Origin: Acholeplasmataceae bacterium
GTDB lineage: Bacteria; Bacillota_I; Bacilli_A; Acholeplasmatales; Acholeplasmataceae
Length of the DNA: 28,904 nt
Reading direction: 5' to 3'
Assembly (NCBI GenBank): GCA_003518475.1
Contig: DOYO01000129.1
Location: 1 to 28,904, forward strand
Below the pieces are notes generated by a model, which was given only the letters and a program-made list of their open reading frames with translations, searched no databases and was not told the origin of the DNA. Of this stretch, positions 1 to 9,517 are shown piece after piece. The stretch's first letter is position 1. Every line of letters begins with the position of its first letter. A program made the translations under genes and the position numbers.

Positions 1-2
1 CC

Positions 3-3000
3 AGCAAGAAGTTTCTGATTTTTTTGGTTTTGTTTGCTCAAGTGTGGAGTTTAGTTCCATGGAATGCTTTGCAAGTCAATGCTTCAACAGTTACTGAACA
101 AGAAATTGTGTCAAGTGATAACGTGAAATATCCAACAACAACTGATTCTGATTTTGATCCTAGTCTTGTAGAAATCGAATCGGAGATGGTAAATGAGCGC
201 GAAGCATCTAGCAAGACCTTCCGTAAGGTCGATGGCACCTATGAAGTCGCATTATATGGTGATGTCATTCATTACCAAGATAATAGTGAGTGGAAACAAA
301 TTGATAATAGCTTAAATGATTTGGGAGATGATCTTGAAAATAAAGCAAATCAGTTTAAGGTGAAGTTTCCTAAAAAGCTAGATGAAAGCAAACAAATCAA
401 ATTATCTATGGATGGTTATAATATTGATTGGAACTTATTGGGGATTGGAACATCAAATATTTCATATGATAATACAGAAATATTACCAAGCAATATGAAA
501 GAATTGATTCACATCAATCAATCAATACTCTATAGTAATATTCAACCAAATGTCGATCTTGAATATATATTAACTGGTAGCAAGGTCAAAGAGAATATCA
601 TTTTAAATCAATATATTGAAAATTTCAGTTTGACTTTTGAATACAAACTGAAAGATTTATCACTTATCGAAGATGAGAGTGGAAATATTGCATTTACAAA
701 CTTAGATAATGAGATAATATTCTTCTTTTCTGATTTAAATATGCTGGATACTGATGCAAATGAATCAATGGATATTGCATGTGATTTAATTGAAAAAGGA
801 GATAAAACATATCAAATTACGATTATACCAAGCGATGCGTGGCTACAAACAGCTATTTATCCTGTCCTAATAGATCCAACAATTATTAACAATTATCAAA
901 CAGCTAATATTAGTGATACCTACGTCTCTGAAACTAACAAAACAGTAAAGTATTATGGAAGTTCAATTTTACGCATATCAAATACTTTAAGCTCTAGTGA
1001 ATATAGAGGAATACTGAATTTTATTATTCCTTCTTCAATTATGGGTGAAGAAATAGTGAATACGACACTTACATTAACCTCAAGTGTAAAAGCAACCGGC
1101 AGAATCATAGGACTATATAAAAATCAATCCTTCATAGATACTGGTGCGATAAATTGGGATAACATGCCATTATATTCTACTGATATGACAGATTATCATA
1201 TCGTTGGATCAGATAACCAATATATTTTCAATATTACTGAAGCAGTTAAGGAATGGCAGTCAACTGGGAATCCACAGACGACCGGATTTACTATTAAAGA
1301 TAAATACGATTATGGTGCATATAATTCTGTTTGTTCATTGGAAACAGGTTCCGACACATCAAAACCAGTCATTGAATTTACATATGTTAAATCCTCCGGA
1401 ATGAAGGATTATTGGACATATAGTTCACAAGATGTTGGTAATGCAGGTGTTGGTTATGTATCTGATTTTACAGGGAAATTAATATTCATAAAAAATGAAT
1501 TGTCTTATTCTACTGATAAGCAAAGTTTTGGGTTATCACTAATCTATAACATCGATCGTAAAAATGTAGATATCGGATACGGTTTAGGGTGGCAAACTAA
1601 CTATAGTATGACTTATGGGCAAATAGTTCTTAATGAAGAATATGCAGTGACAGATGGAACAGGAAATACTGTCCACTATTATCACACAACATGTGACACA
1701 AGATTTGTAAACGATCAATATAACCTATATAGATGTTATTTAGCTGAAGATGGTTCTGGTAATATATTTTTCACCAATTACTATGGTAGTTATCCAATAG
1801 AAATTGCAGTTTTAACAATGCAACAGATAAGATATAAATTCTCAAATAATCACTTATTTCAAATAACTGATACAAAAACTGGTCTTGATATCAATATAAC
1901 AAGAAATTCAGTAGATCTAAATAAAATCGAATCTATTACAGATGAAACTGGTAATAAAATAGAGCTAACATATTTAAATGGGAGATTAGATTATTCATAT
2001 TTAAAAATAAAACAACCAGATAACTCATTAGAGATTTTAGAATACATTAGACACTATTATACACTTATATCTGCTTATGCAAAATATGCATTATGGTATT
2101 CAACAAAATATGCTGACTATGATAAAGATACAGCTCCTACAGTTTCACCATCAAATTACTGCATATATGATAGTTATGCAAGGATAACAAGTGTTTATGA
2201 GGTTTCTGGGTTAAAAACAGCATACACCTATGATTCAATTAATCCATCAAGTGATAAAATTTGGACTATTAAACAGTATTCCAACATATCATATTTGTTT
2301 AGTGAAATTGATTATTCTTATGATTTCAAATCAACCACAATGATTGACCAGAATCTAAACTATGTAACTTATAAATTCGATAATTATGGGCATACAGTCA
2401 ATGTTTTAGATAATCATGGTAATGCTCAATCATTTAGTTTTAGGAATATTTTTTCAATCACAGATGAAAATTACAGTACGCTATTGTTGGATGGAGAATT
2501 AAACTATAATTACAATAATAAACTTGTTAGTATGTCGGATCCCTATAAAACTATAGAAAATGTAGTTCTAAATCATAGTTTTGAATATGCTTTCCCATAT
2601 GATTTAAGTTGGCAGCTTGATCAACCATATTATGATTTTCAAGATGAACTATCAAATAGTTATTGTGAATTATCTGTTTATGGAGTTTGTTCAGGACAAT
2701 TGTATGTACCAGATACGAATCACTACGGATCATTTAATCAAATTGTCAATTTGGATTATGGTAATTATATACTAAGCGGATATGTAAAAAATGAGACGAT
2801 AGGTAGTAATGTGTCAATATCAGTGAGTGGAGATGTTCAAGAAAACACTTCTGTATTGGTACCAAATGATGGCGAATGGCATTATGTGACTGTTTTAGTT
2901 GATGTTGATTTCAATAATACACCAATAACTATTGAGTTAAATAATAATGGTGTGGGGAATGCCTATTTTGACAATATACAATTGACTGAGGGATTTAGAG

Positions 3001-6000
3001 ATACAAGACAGAATGTTCTAGATAATCCATCATTTGAAGTGTTAGATATTTATGGAAATATCGGTGGCTGGTGGGGATTTGATTCGAGTGAAATATTTCG
3101 AACCCAAACGAATGGTATAACCTCTGATATTGAAGAAAAAGTATTAGGTGACTATGCAATACAAATCAGCGGTGATGCCAAGGAATTAAGATATGCATAT
3201 AGTATATTTGGTGACTATTTCACTGGTGATTTTGCCGATGGAATACTGTCAATAGGTGGTTGGGCATATTCTAATAGTACTCCGATATCTATGCAGAGTA
3301 CAGATACTTATCCTGAAGTCTTTAGAATAAAAGTGGATGTTCTAAGTGTAATATATTCATATGGATCAGCTGAGTATTATGCACACTTAGTATCTACTAA
3401 TTATATTGAGTTTGATACTTCTATTGAAGGTTGGCAGTATAAATTAGAAGAGATCCCTTTTGATGCGAATAATTTCATTTACATTGTTTTGGAATATGAG
3501 GGCGAAGGATATGTAATGTTCGATCAACTTCAGATGTATTATGAAGGGATTTATAGCAAATATGAATATGATATTCAAGGAAGAATGGTATCTGTACAAA
3601 GTCCATCTGGCGTTGTCACATATTACGAATATGGCAATGCTAATGATTCGCGTGCAACAAAAGTAATTTCAGGTTCATCAGAAATTGATTTAGAAATCAA
3701 TGACTCAGATGCATTAGTTGAGTCAGTCACATATAATAACGTGAAGTGCGATCCAACATATAACTCATATGGTCAAATGACTAGTAATGTTGTAGGTGAA
3801 GGTAATGATTTTTTCACAACATCTACTACATACTTATCGACAGCATTTAGTCAATATGTTTCTTCTAACACGAATGAATTTGGTGATGTGACACACTATT
3901 ACACTGATACTTTGACTGGTTTACTTGAAGCGATTGTAAATGCTAATGGAGATGATTTGCTATATATCTACGATGATGAGGGAAAATTAATCAAAGCGAT
4001 TCATGTTGATAGTTTCACCTCATATGAAGTGGGTGATCCTTATTATTCAATCGTTGAATATCAATACGATTCAGAAGACAGACTTGATAAGATTATTTTA
4101 GAGCGAGATAGTAATGGGGATGCTATCTATTACTACGATTTAGATTATGATACTATAGATAGAATTTATCAAGTTAGAGTAAATTCTCAACTCTTAATGA
4201 CGTATACTTATAAAATGAATGGTACATATTATACAAATCGATTGTCGACACAAACCTATGGTAATGGGGATGTCATCGAGTTTTCATATGATGAAGAAGA
4301 TCAAATAAGCAGTGTGGATTTTAACGGTTTTACAAAATTTTCATATGAGTATAATCAATCGGGTTTAATTGCAGTTTATAATGAGCATGATGTGTTAGGA
4401 AATATTTCAAAATCTGAATATTACACTTACGATTTTTCTGGAAGATTGAAACAAATGGTTGATTCTGATAATAATAGAGTGGAATATACATATGATTTCG
4501 AAGGCAATTTAACGGCATTAGAGTTTTCTATTAATGATGTGGATCAAAGTGTAAACTATCATAATAACAAGTGTTTATTATGGAATTCTGAAGATGGAAC
4601 TATATGCGATGCACCTTCAGCACTGTATGATAGAACAACTTATTCATCTCAAGATGGATATAATATTTCAAAGGAAAATTTCTATGAGACGACAGCATTA
4701 TTGAGATTAAATCAAATTAAGTTGATTTTGAATACGAACATAACTTTGATTACTGAAACTATTAATTTTTCTGGCAGTACAATCAGAATAAGTAGTATCA
4801 TATATAATCTACTGTCAGATACTGTTGTGTACAAATATGCATATTCTTATGATGACATAGGTAATATTACTTTTTATGGGTATTTTGAGAACACCGTACT
4901 AAAAAACTCGTATACTTATCAATATGATGAGTTAAGCCAACTTGTAGTTGAAGATGTTAGAGACACGCAGTACACTGTGAACGAATTAGAAGATACTAAT
5001 TACACGAAATATTACTACTATGACTCAAAGGGGAATATAACTGACATTAAGACATTCTTATATGGACAAACCGATTATATAGAACCTGTTATACCTAATG
5101 AGTATAATGATAACTATGGCAACAATCCGATTTTTGTGGTAGTCTCAGGAAACACTGAAATAGCTGTTAATGGAACATTAACGCTTAGTTTCTCATACTA
5201 TGAACTAAATTACTCAATGCCACCCGATCCTGTTTCATTACCTATGCTTACGCTAATAGATTACTCACAAGTAGATACAAGCACTCCAGGATATTATTTA
5301 TTGGATTGTATTGGAAAAGATAAGGTGGGAGGGTTAACTTATTATTTAGAGTTTGGAGTACTGATTACTGTTGGTACACCATCTGGAGGAGATAAAATTC
5401 CTGAAACACATATTCAATATAATTACAGTTCTACTTGGAAAGATCAACTAACCAGTTATGGTGAGATTGATTATATTAATGGAGTTCCTCAAACCGAAGT
5501 TACAACGCAAGTATACTCATACGATGCTCAGGGTAATCCAACAACAATTACAAATTTCTATTATGATGGAGTAAAATATGATCATGCAGATTTAGTTTAT
5601 GATGGAAGAGAACTCTCCAGCATCACTGTATATGGACTCGGTTCCTCTGTCCCAGTGGTTGTCATAACCTATGAGTATAATAATCAGGGATATCGAACCA
5701 GCAAGACCATTGATACGATAACTCAAGGTTCACAAGTGATTGAATATTTTCTTCAAGGAGATAAGGTGGTCTATGAAACAGACGGTATCTATGGTATTAT
5801 TTATATATATGATAATGATGGAACCCTGATCAGTTTTAACTTTGATAGCAATGTTGGTGATACTACTGATGGCATAGAATACTACTATATCAGAAATCAA
5901 CAGGGAGACATCACAAAGATTATAGACCATAATGGCGATATTGTAGTTACATATGAATATGATGCATGGGGAAATATCATAAATTGGAATGAAATAAGTT

Positions 6001-6728
6001 CAATTGATATAGTTCATATTAATCCTTACACTTATCGAGGATATCGATATGATGAAGAAACTTCACTGTATTATTTAAACAGTAGATATTATGATGCAAA
6101 TATCGGTAGATTTATAAATGCAGATGGTGCTCTAGGTACAATCGGTAATAGTCAAACCACGAACATGTTTGCTTATACTGCAAATAATCCAATAATGAAT
6201 ATCGATAATAATGGTTATTCTTGGAAAAGTTTCTGGATTGGTGTTGAGAATTGGTGGAACACAGTACCAACAAATTCAATTAGTGATGATAATAGCAATT
6301 TATGGGGCATTATAGGTAATACGGGTTTTGGGCTTGGTCTAAGTGGTATTTCTTCGAGATTTGATTTTTATGGAGTTTCAACCTATTGGTATGGAGGCAA
6401 CTTTGGTCGTGCAGCTTCTATTGCAACTACATTTATTAGCGCAATAATTACTGTTGCAGCTCTAGCAATAACATATGAGAATATTTTTACAAGTGATGAC
6501 GGGAATACAAATGGTGAAAGACTTATCAAGTGTGGTGTTGAAACTGTAATAGCATTAATAACAATAGGTTCCACATATTGGTTTGGAACAGTTGCAACAG
6601 CTTCTTTAGTTGCAACATCAGCTATTTTTACTTTTCCAGTTATTCTTGCAGCAGTTGCTGTGATAGCTATAGTGGTACTTTTAGATGTAGGTTCAGAATG
6701 GCTTTATGATGAGTTACGGATAGAATAG
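3..6728 (+). CDS. Secreted RHS/YD-repeat polymorphic toxin (WapA-like), 5' end cut by window
   Basis: Giant RHS-repeat protein of at least 2,241 residues. The frame is open back to base 3 and reads SKKFLIFLVLFAQVWSLVPW, the middle of a Sec signal peptide, so the true start is just outside the window and the in-frame TTG at 24 is not the start. Numbering from that TTG: a DNRLRE-type domain at about 285-455; YD-repeats from about 470; two jelly-roll-like modules at about 845-990 and 996-1175 (each opens N-P/H-SFE and ends with an aromatic-rich FDN/FDQ strand); more YD-repeats; an Ig-like insert at about 1690-1790; the RHS core (YRYDEETSLYYLNSRYYD) at about 2000-2065; then a 170-residue tail with two or three hydrophobic segments (about 2130-2150 and 2175-2220). 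In WapA/Rhs proteins the shell cages a variable C-terminal toxin. The hydrophobic tail suggests a membrane-active toxin, which is inference. The block is AT-rich relative to downstream genes and has probable immunity genes behind it. Confidence 0.9.
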   Translation, partial: SKKFLIFLVLFAQVWSLVPWNALQVNASTVTEQEIVSSDNVKYPTTTDSDFDPSLVEIESEMVNEREASSKTFRKVDGTYEVALYGDVIHYQDNSEWKQIDNSLNDLGDDLENKANQFKVKFPKKLDESKQIKLSMDGYNIDWNLLGIGTSNISYDNTEILPSNMKELIHINQSILYSNIQPNVDLEYILTGSKVKENIILNQYIENFSLTFEYKLKDLSLIEDESGNIAFTNLDNEIIFFFSDLNMLDTDANESMDIACDLIEKGDKTYQITIIPSDAWLQTAIYPVLIDPTIINNYQTANISDTYVSETNKTVKYYGSSILRISNTLSSSEYRGILNFIIPSSIMGEEIVNTTLTLTSSVKATGRIIGLYKNQSFIDTGAINWDNMPLYSTDMTDYHIVGSDNQYIFNITEAVKEWQSTGNPQTTGFTIKDKYDYGAYNSVCSLETGSDTSKPVIEFTYVKSSGMKDYWTYSSQDVGNAGVGYVSDFTGKLIFIKNELSYSTDKQSFGLSLIYNIDRKNVDIGYGLGWQTNYSMTYGQIVLNEEYAVTDGTGNTVHYYHTTCDTRFVNDQYNLYRCYLAEDGSGNIFFTNYYGSYPIEIAVLTMQQIRYKFSNNHLFQITDTKTGLDINITRNSVDLNKIESITDETGNKIELTYLNGRLDYSYLKIKQPDNSLEILEYIRHYYTLISAYAKYALWYSTKYADYDKDTAPTVSPSNYCIYDSYARITSVYEVSGLKTAYTYDSINPSSDKIWTIKQYSNISYLFSEIDYSYDFKSTTMIDQNLNYVTYKFDNYGHTVNVLDNHGNAQSFSFRNIFSITDENYSTLLLDGELNYNYNNKLVSMSDPYKTIENVVLNHSFEYAFPYDLSWQLDQPYYDFQDELSNSYCELSVYGVCSGQLYVPDTNHYGSFNQIVNLDYGNYILSGYVKNETIGSNVSISVSGDVQENTSVLVPNDGEWHYVTVLVDVDFNNTPITIELNNNGVGNAYFDNIQLTEGFRDTRQNVLDNPSFEVLDIYGNIGGWWGFDSSEIFRTQTNGITSDIEEKVLGDYAIQISGDAKELRYAYSIFGDYFTGDFADGILSIGGWAYSNSTPISMQSTDTYPEVFRIKVDVLSVIYSYGSAEYYAHLVSTNYIEFDTSIEGWQYKLEEIPFDANNFIYIVLEYEGEGYVMFDQLQMYYEGIYSKYEYDIQGRMVSVQSPSGVVTYYEYGNANDSRATKVISGSSEIDLEINDSDALVESVTYNNVKCDPTYNSYGQMTSNVVGEGNDFFTTSTTYLSTAFSQYVSSNTNEFGDVTHYYTDTLTGLLEAIVNANGDDLLYIYDDEGKLIKAIHVDSFTSYEVGDPYYSIVEYQYDSEDRLDKIILERDSNGDAIYYYDLDYDTIDRIYQVRVNSQLLMTYTYKMNGTYYTNRLSTQTYGNGDVIEFSYDEEDQISSVDFNGFTKFSYEYNQSGLIAVYNEHDVLGNISKSEYYTYDFSGRLKQMVDSDNNRVEYTYDFEGNLTALEFSINDVDQSVNYHNNKCLLWNSEDGTICDAPSALYDRTTYSSQDGYNISKENFYETTALLRLNQIKLILNTNITLITETINFSGSTIRISSIIYNLLSDTVVYKYAYSYDDIGNITFYGYFENTVLKNSYTYQYDELSQLVVEDVRDTQYTVNELEDTNYTKYYYYDSKGNITDIKTFLYGQTDYIEPVIPNEYNDNYGNNPIFVVVSGNTEIAVNGTLTLSFSYYELNYSMPPDPVSLPMLTLIDYSQVDTSTPGYYLLDCIGKDKVGGLTYYLEFGVLITVGTPSGGDKIPETHIQYNYSSTWKDQLTSYGEIDYINGVPQTEVTTQVYSYDAQGNPTTITNFYYDGVKYDHADLVYDGRELSSITVYGLGSSVPVVVITYEYNNQGYRTSKTIDTITQGSQVIEYFLQGDKVVYETDGIYGIIYIYDNDGTLISFNFDSNVGDTTDGIEYYYIRNQQGDITKIIDHNGDIVVTYEYDAWGNIINWNEISSIDIVHINPYTYRGYRYDEETSLYYLNSRYYDANIGRFINADGALGTIGNSQTTNMFAYTANNPIMNIDNNGYSWKSFWIGVENWWNTVPTNSISDDNSNLWGIIGNTGFGLGLSGISSRFDFYGVSTYWYGGNFGRAASIATTFISAIITVAALAITYENIFTSDDGNTNGERLIKCGVETVIALITIGSTYWFGTVATASLVATSAIFTFPVILAAVAVIAIVVLLDVGSEWLYDELRIE

Positions 6729-6740
6729 AAGGTGAAATTT

Positions 6741-7196
6741 ATGACAATATATCGCTTTAGAAAGACATCACTTATACTTCAATTGATTATTGTTTTAACT
6801 GTATTTACTTTACTCTTTTTCCTTTTACTTCAATATAGTGAAGGCAATATTGATTTGAGGAATAGATTAACTGTTGTATATAGTATCATATTGTTATTTT
6901 TTCTGTTTGGTTTTCTTGTTTCCATCTCTAATAAACTTGAAATTGATGGGAAAGTTATACGTCTTAATTCAATTATAGGCGTTAATGAAATACATTTGAA
7001 GAATATAACCGAAATAAAGTTTCAATCCATAAGAAAAAAAATAATATTTAGACAAGGGGGAAATAAAAAAATTATCATAATATCAGATTATAGAGATTTT
7101 AAGAAGTTGTATTTGCAGATTGCACTTTACTTAAAAGAAGCTGAAAAAAGTGATATTATTCCGAGCAAACTCAATGATTATTTAAATTCATTATAG
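6741..7196 (+). CDS. Small two-TM protein with PH-like tail; probable immunity protein to the RHS toxin
   Basis: 151 residues starting at the ATG at 6741. AAGG at 6729-6732 is well spaced for it, while the in-frame GTG at 6732 overlaps that site and is less likely. Two hydrophobic helices at about residues 10-29 and 46-64 are followed by an 85-residue soluble part rich in alternating beta-strand pattern (EIDGKVIRL, IHLKNITEIKF, KIIFRQGGNKKIIII) and a final amphipathic helix. This resembles the two-TM plus bacterial PH-like layout of YdbS-type small membrane proteins, though I cannot name a family. It begins 12 bases after the RHS gene, with no terminator between, so it should be cotranscribed. 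In RHS/WapA and CDI loci that position is occupied by the cognate immunity gene. A membrane-embedded immunity protein would match a membrane-acting toxin tail. Role is inferred from position and topology only. Confidence 0.6.
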   Translation: MTIYRFRKTSLILQLIIVLTVFTLLFFLLLQYSEGNIDLRNRLTVVYSIILLFFLFGFLVSISNKLEIDGKVIRLNSIIGVNEIHLKNITEIKFQSIRKKIIFRQGGNKKIIIISDYRDFKKLYLQIALYLKEAEKSDIIPSKLNDYLNSL

Positions 7197-7349
7197 AGTT
7201 ATTATGTTTGTTTCACATATATCTTTCTTCAATTAAGGAAAATATTTGAAATACTGGATCTCTTTCAATTAAATGGGTACAAAAAATAGTAGATTTGATG
7301 AATTCAAAATCACGTAAAAACAAATTAAGGAATATTTATAGGTGATTAT

Positions 7350-7818
7350 ATGGACAATACATTTTACAGGTTTTACTATATGAGAAAGAACATTATAAGT
7401 TTCCCGATAATACTGTTTGTGTTATTTTTGACAGTGATTGTTATTGCCTTTACTTGGGTAATATTGTTTATTTCAATATTAACCTTTCTTATTACTATTT
7501 TATTGTTCATTAAATTCGGAGTACCATTGATCAATGAAAAAATTATTATTCATGTTGATGGTAAAGTGGATTCTCAAAGGAAAACAAATGGCATTATTTC
7601 GTTGGGTCGATATTGTGGATATTCTAGAAATTAGAACTTCAATGATCACAACTTTTGTTCTATTGCTCTCAGTTGATATGAGTCAAAAAGCAAGCATAAG
7701 CACATTTAAAATCGATGCCAATAAGAAAATATTGAACGTGATGAAAACAAACTGTAAAAATGAGAAGATGCTTTCAAAAATAATGAATTTAATCCTAGAT
7801 ATTAATCAAAAGTATTGA
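7350..7818 (+). pseudogene. Frameshifted second two-TM/PH-like gene (degraded immunity paralogue)
   Basis: Two overlapping open frames, 7350-7634 and 7534-7818, look like one gene split by a single-base indel. The first supplies MDNTFYRF, two hydrophobic helices and IIIHVDGKVDSQRKTNGIIS. The second continues as WVDIVDILEIRTSMITTF and a C-terminal helix. The span is 469 bases, so dropping one base gives 155 residues, close to the 151 of the intact gene upstream. The order also matches it: YRF start, two TM helices, a (I/V)DGKV strand, then the same beta-rich tail. The shift must fall roughly between 7580 and 7605, around TTCGTTGGGTCG. TAGGTG at 7339-7344 is a usable ribosome binding site. It is either an inactivated orphan immunity gene, common downstream of RHS genes after toxin-tail exchange, or an assembly error. 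Confidence 0.6.
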
Positions 7819-7851
7819 TTGTTTTAGTCGTAGATATGATTATTCTACTGT

Positions 7852-7906
7852 AAAAAAAGAGCATGTGAAGCTGAGCTATTCAATATCCCTTCACACTCTT
7901 TTTTTT
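7852..7906 (+). terminator. Rho-independent terminator closing the RHS/immunity block
   Basis: GAG-(CA)-TGTGAAG (7859-7870) pairs with CTTCACA-CTC (7890-7899) around an 18-base loop, with a CA bulge on the 5' side. A run of T follows the stem and an A-run precedes it, so it could act in both directions. Confidence 0.7.
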
Positions 7907-7985
7907 ATGGCCCAATCATCATGCTCTCCCCTCTCACTAAAAAAACGTTTTCAATTTACAAAACATGCCCTTTACTCTATAACTA

Positions 7986-7994
7986 TGTTATAAT
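7986..7994 (+). promoter_or_regulatory. Extended -10 promoter for pyk
   Basis: TGTTATAAT is a TGn-extended consensus -10 box. No convincing -35 box lies 16-18 bases upstream. It sits about 48 bases before the pyk start, between the preceding terminator and the AGGAG ribosome binding site at 8025-8029. Confidence 0.6.
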
Positions 7995-8041
7995 ACCATC
8001 GAAAATATGCGTTTAAATATTTTTAGGAGAAACCATTATCA

Positions 8042-9397
8042 ATGCGTAAAACAAAAATTGTAGGTACTGTCGGACCTGTCTCACAGGATAAGGCAATCTT
8101 AAGACAACTCATCTTATCCGGCGTTAACGTCGTTAGAAATAACTTTTCCCATGGTGATCATGAAGAACACCTTGGTCGTTTTAGAACTGTTCAAGAACTG
8201 AATGCTGAAATGGGAACTTATGTCGGCACCATGCTCGATACCAAAGGACCTGAAATCAGAACACACAACTTTCTAAACGGAAGCGTTTATATCAAACAAG
8301 GCAAGCAAGTCATCATCTCGATGAAGGAAGTGCTTGGTACAGAAGATAAGTTTTCTATAAGCTATCCTTCTTTATTCAATGATGTGGAAGTAGGTTCATC
8401 CATTCTTATTGATGATGGATATTTATCCTTACTTGTTATAGAAAAAGATAAAGAAAATCAGGAACTCATCACGGTTGCTAAAAACAGCCATATGATTAAA
8501 AACAGAAGAGGCGTGAATGTTCCCAATACTGTTCTTCATATGCCGTTTTTATCAGAAAAGGATATCCTTGATATTCATCTGGCTTGTGACTACGATTATG
8601 ATTATATCGCTGCATCCTTCACCAGAAGAGCGGATGATGTTTTGGCGATCCGCCAAATCCTCAACTCCAGAGGTAAAGATTACATTCAAATCATTGCCAA
8701 GATTGAAAACCAGGAAGGCTACGACAACGTCGATGAAATCATTGCAGTTGCTGATGGCATCATGGTTGCTCGTGGTGATTTAGGCGTTGAAGTCTTCGCT
8801 GAAGATTTGCCGCATATGCAGAAATCCATCGTTCATAAATGCCAGCAACGCGGCAAACTCGTCATCGTTGCCACGCAAATGCTTGAATCGATGCAAAATA
8901 ACCCAAGACCGACCAGAGCTGAAGTGTCCGATGTCGCCAACGCCATCTATGAAGGAACAGATGCGACCATGCTTTCCGGAGAAATGGCAGCAGGCAGATA
9001 TCCAATCGAAAGCGTTGAATACATGGCAAAAATCAGTGAGCGCTCACAAGCCCATGTCGATCATCGTATTTTTGCTCAAAATGCATTATATGAAGGAGAC
9101 AATCTTCTCGATGCCATTTCATTTTCCGCAGTTCAAGCTGCAATGCATTACAATGTCAAAGCGATTATCGCTTATGGGTATAAGGCAACTGACAACCTAT
9201 CCAAATATAGATCCATCGCACCGATTATCGGTGTTGTAGATTCCTATCATAAAGCAACCTCATTATCTTTATATTACGGTGTTTTTCCTGTCATCGGGAT
9301 TGAACAGCTGGAAAGAAAGCTCAAAGAGTTCGGAGTCGTCAAGGGTGATACCATCCTTGTAGTCCGAAAATATCTCATTGAATTTATCAACTATTAA
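8042..9397 (+). CDS. pyk: Pyruvate kinase (compact, K+-dependent type)
   Basis: Catalyses phosphoenolpyruvate + ADP to pyruvate + ATP, the last step of glycolysis, in the cytosol. 451 residues, somewhat shorter than the usual 470-480 and lacking the extra PEP-utiliser-like C-terminal domain of Bacillus enzymes. Visible motifs: N-terminal RKTKIVGTVGP; R32-N-N34-F-S36-H-G (family R-L-N-F-S-H-G); LDTKGPEIRT with D66, T67 and E71, where Glu at this position marks K+-dependent enzymes; catalytic K220 and metal ligands E222 (AKIENQEG) and D246 (VARGDLGVE); and ATQMLESM with NPRPTRAEVSDVANAI. Odd points are Asn33 where Leu is usual and MLSGEMAAG where MLSGETA is usual. Its own promoter and terminator flank it, so it appears monocistronic. 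Start ATG has AGGAG at 8025-8029, a rather long spacing. Confidence 0.95.
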   Translation: MRKTKIVGTVGPVSQDKAILRQLILSGVNVVRNNFSHGDHEEHLGRFRTVQELNAEMGTYVGTMLDTKGPEIRTHNFLNGSVYIKQGKQVIISMKEVLGTEDKFSISYPSLFNDVEVGSSILIDDGYLSLLVIEKDKENQELITVAKNSHMIKNRRGVNVPNTVLHMPFLSEKDILDIHLACDYDYDYIAASFTRRADDVLAIRQILNSRGKDYIQIIAKIENQEGYDNVDEIIAVADGIMVARGDLGVEVFAEDLPHMQKSIVHKCQQRGKLVIVATQMLESMQNNPRPTRAEVSDVANAIYEGTDATMLSGEMAAGRYPIESVEYMAKISERSQAHVDHRIFAQNALYEGDNLLDAISFSAVQAAMHYNVKAIIAYGYKATDNLSKYRSIAPIIGVVDSYHKATSLSLYYGVFPVIGIEQLERKLKEFGVVKGDTILVVRKYLIEFINY

Positions 9398-9420
9398 GAT
9401 ACGTATTGCGAAAATTACAT

Positions 9421-9446
9421 AAGCATCAACGGTTTGATGCTTTTTT
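9421..9446 (+). terminator. Rho-independent terminator after pyk
   Basis: AAGCATCAA (9421-9429) pairs perfectly with TTGATGCTT (9434-9442) around a CGGT loop, and the stem runs into TTTTTT (9441-9446). A strong simple hairpin 23 bases after the pyk stop. Confidence 0.9.
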
Positions 9447-9517
9447 AATGGAATAAATGGTAAAGATTTCGTCATTATCACGTAAAATATAAGTGGCGAT
9501 AACATTAGGAGGAACAT

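Noticed and set aside
24..26. TTG as the start of the RHS gene
   Set aside because: The frame is open to the window edge and the bases before it encode the lysine/hydrophobic part of a signal peptide, so the start lies upstream of the window.
7197..7349. Possible remnant toxin tip between the two small membrane-protein genes
   Set aside because: Short frames broken by stops; nothing aligns with the RHS tail by eye, so no remnant can be claimed.
7537..7560. Programmed frameshift at the A-run in the broken immunity gene
   Set aside because: No slippery heptamer, and the conserved (I/V)DGKV segment lies downstream still in the first frame, so the shift occurs later at an ordinary sequence.
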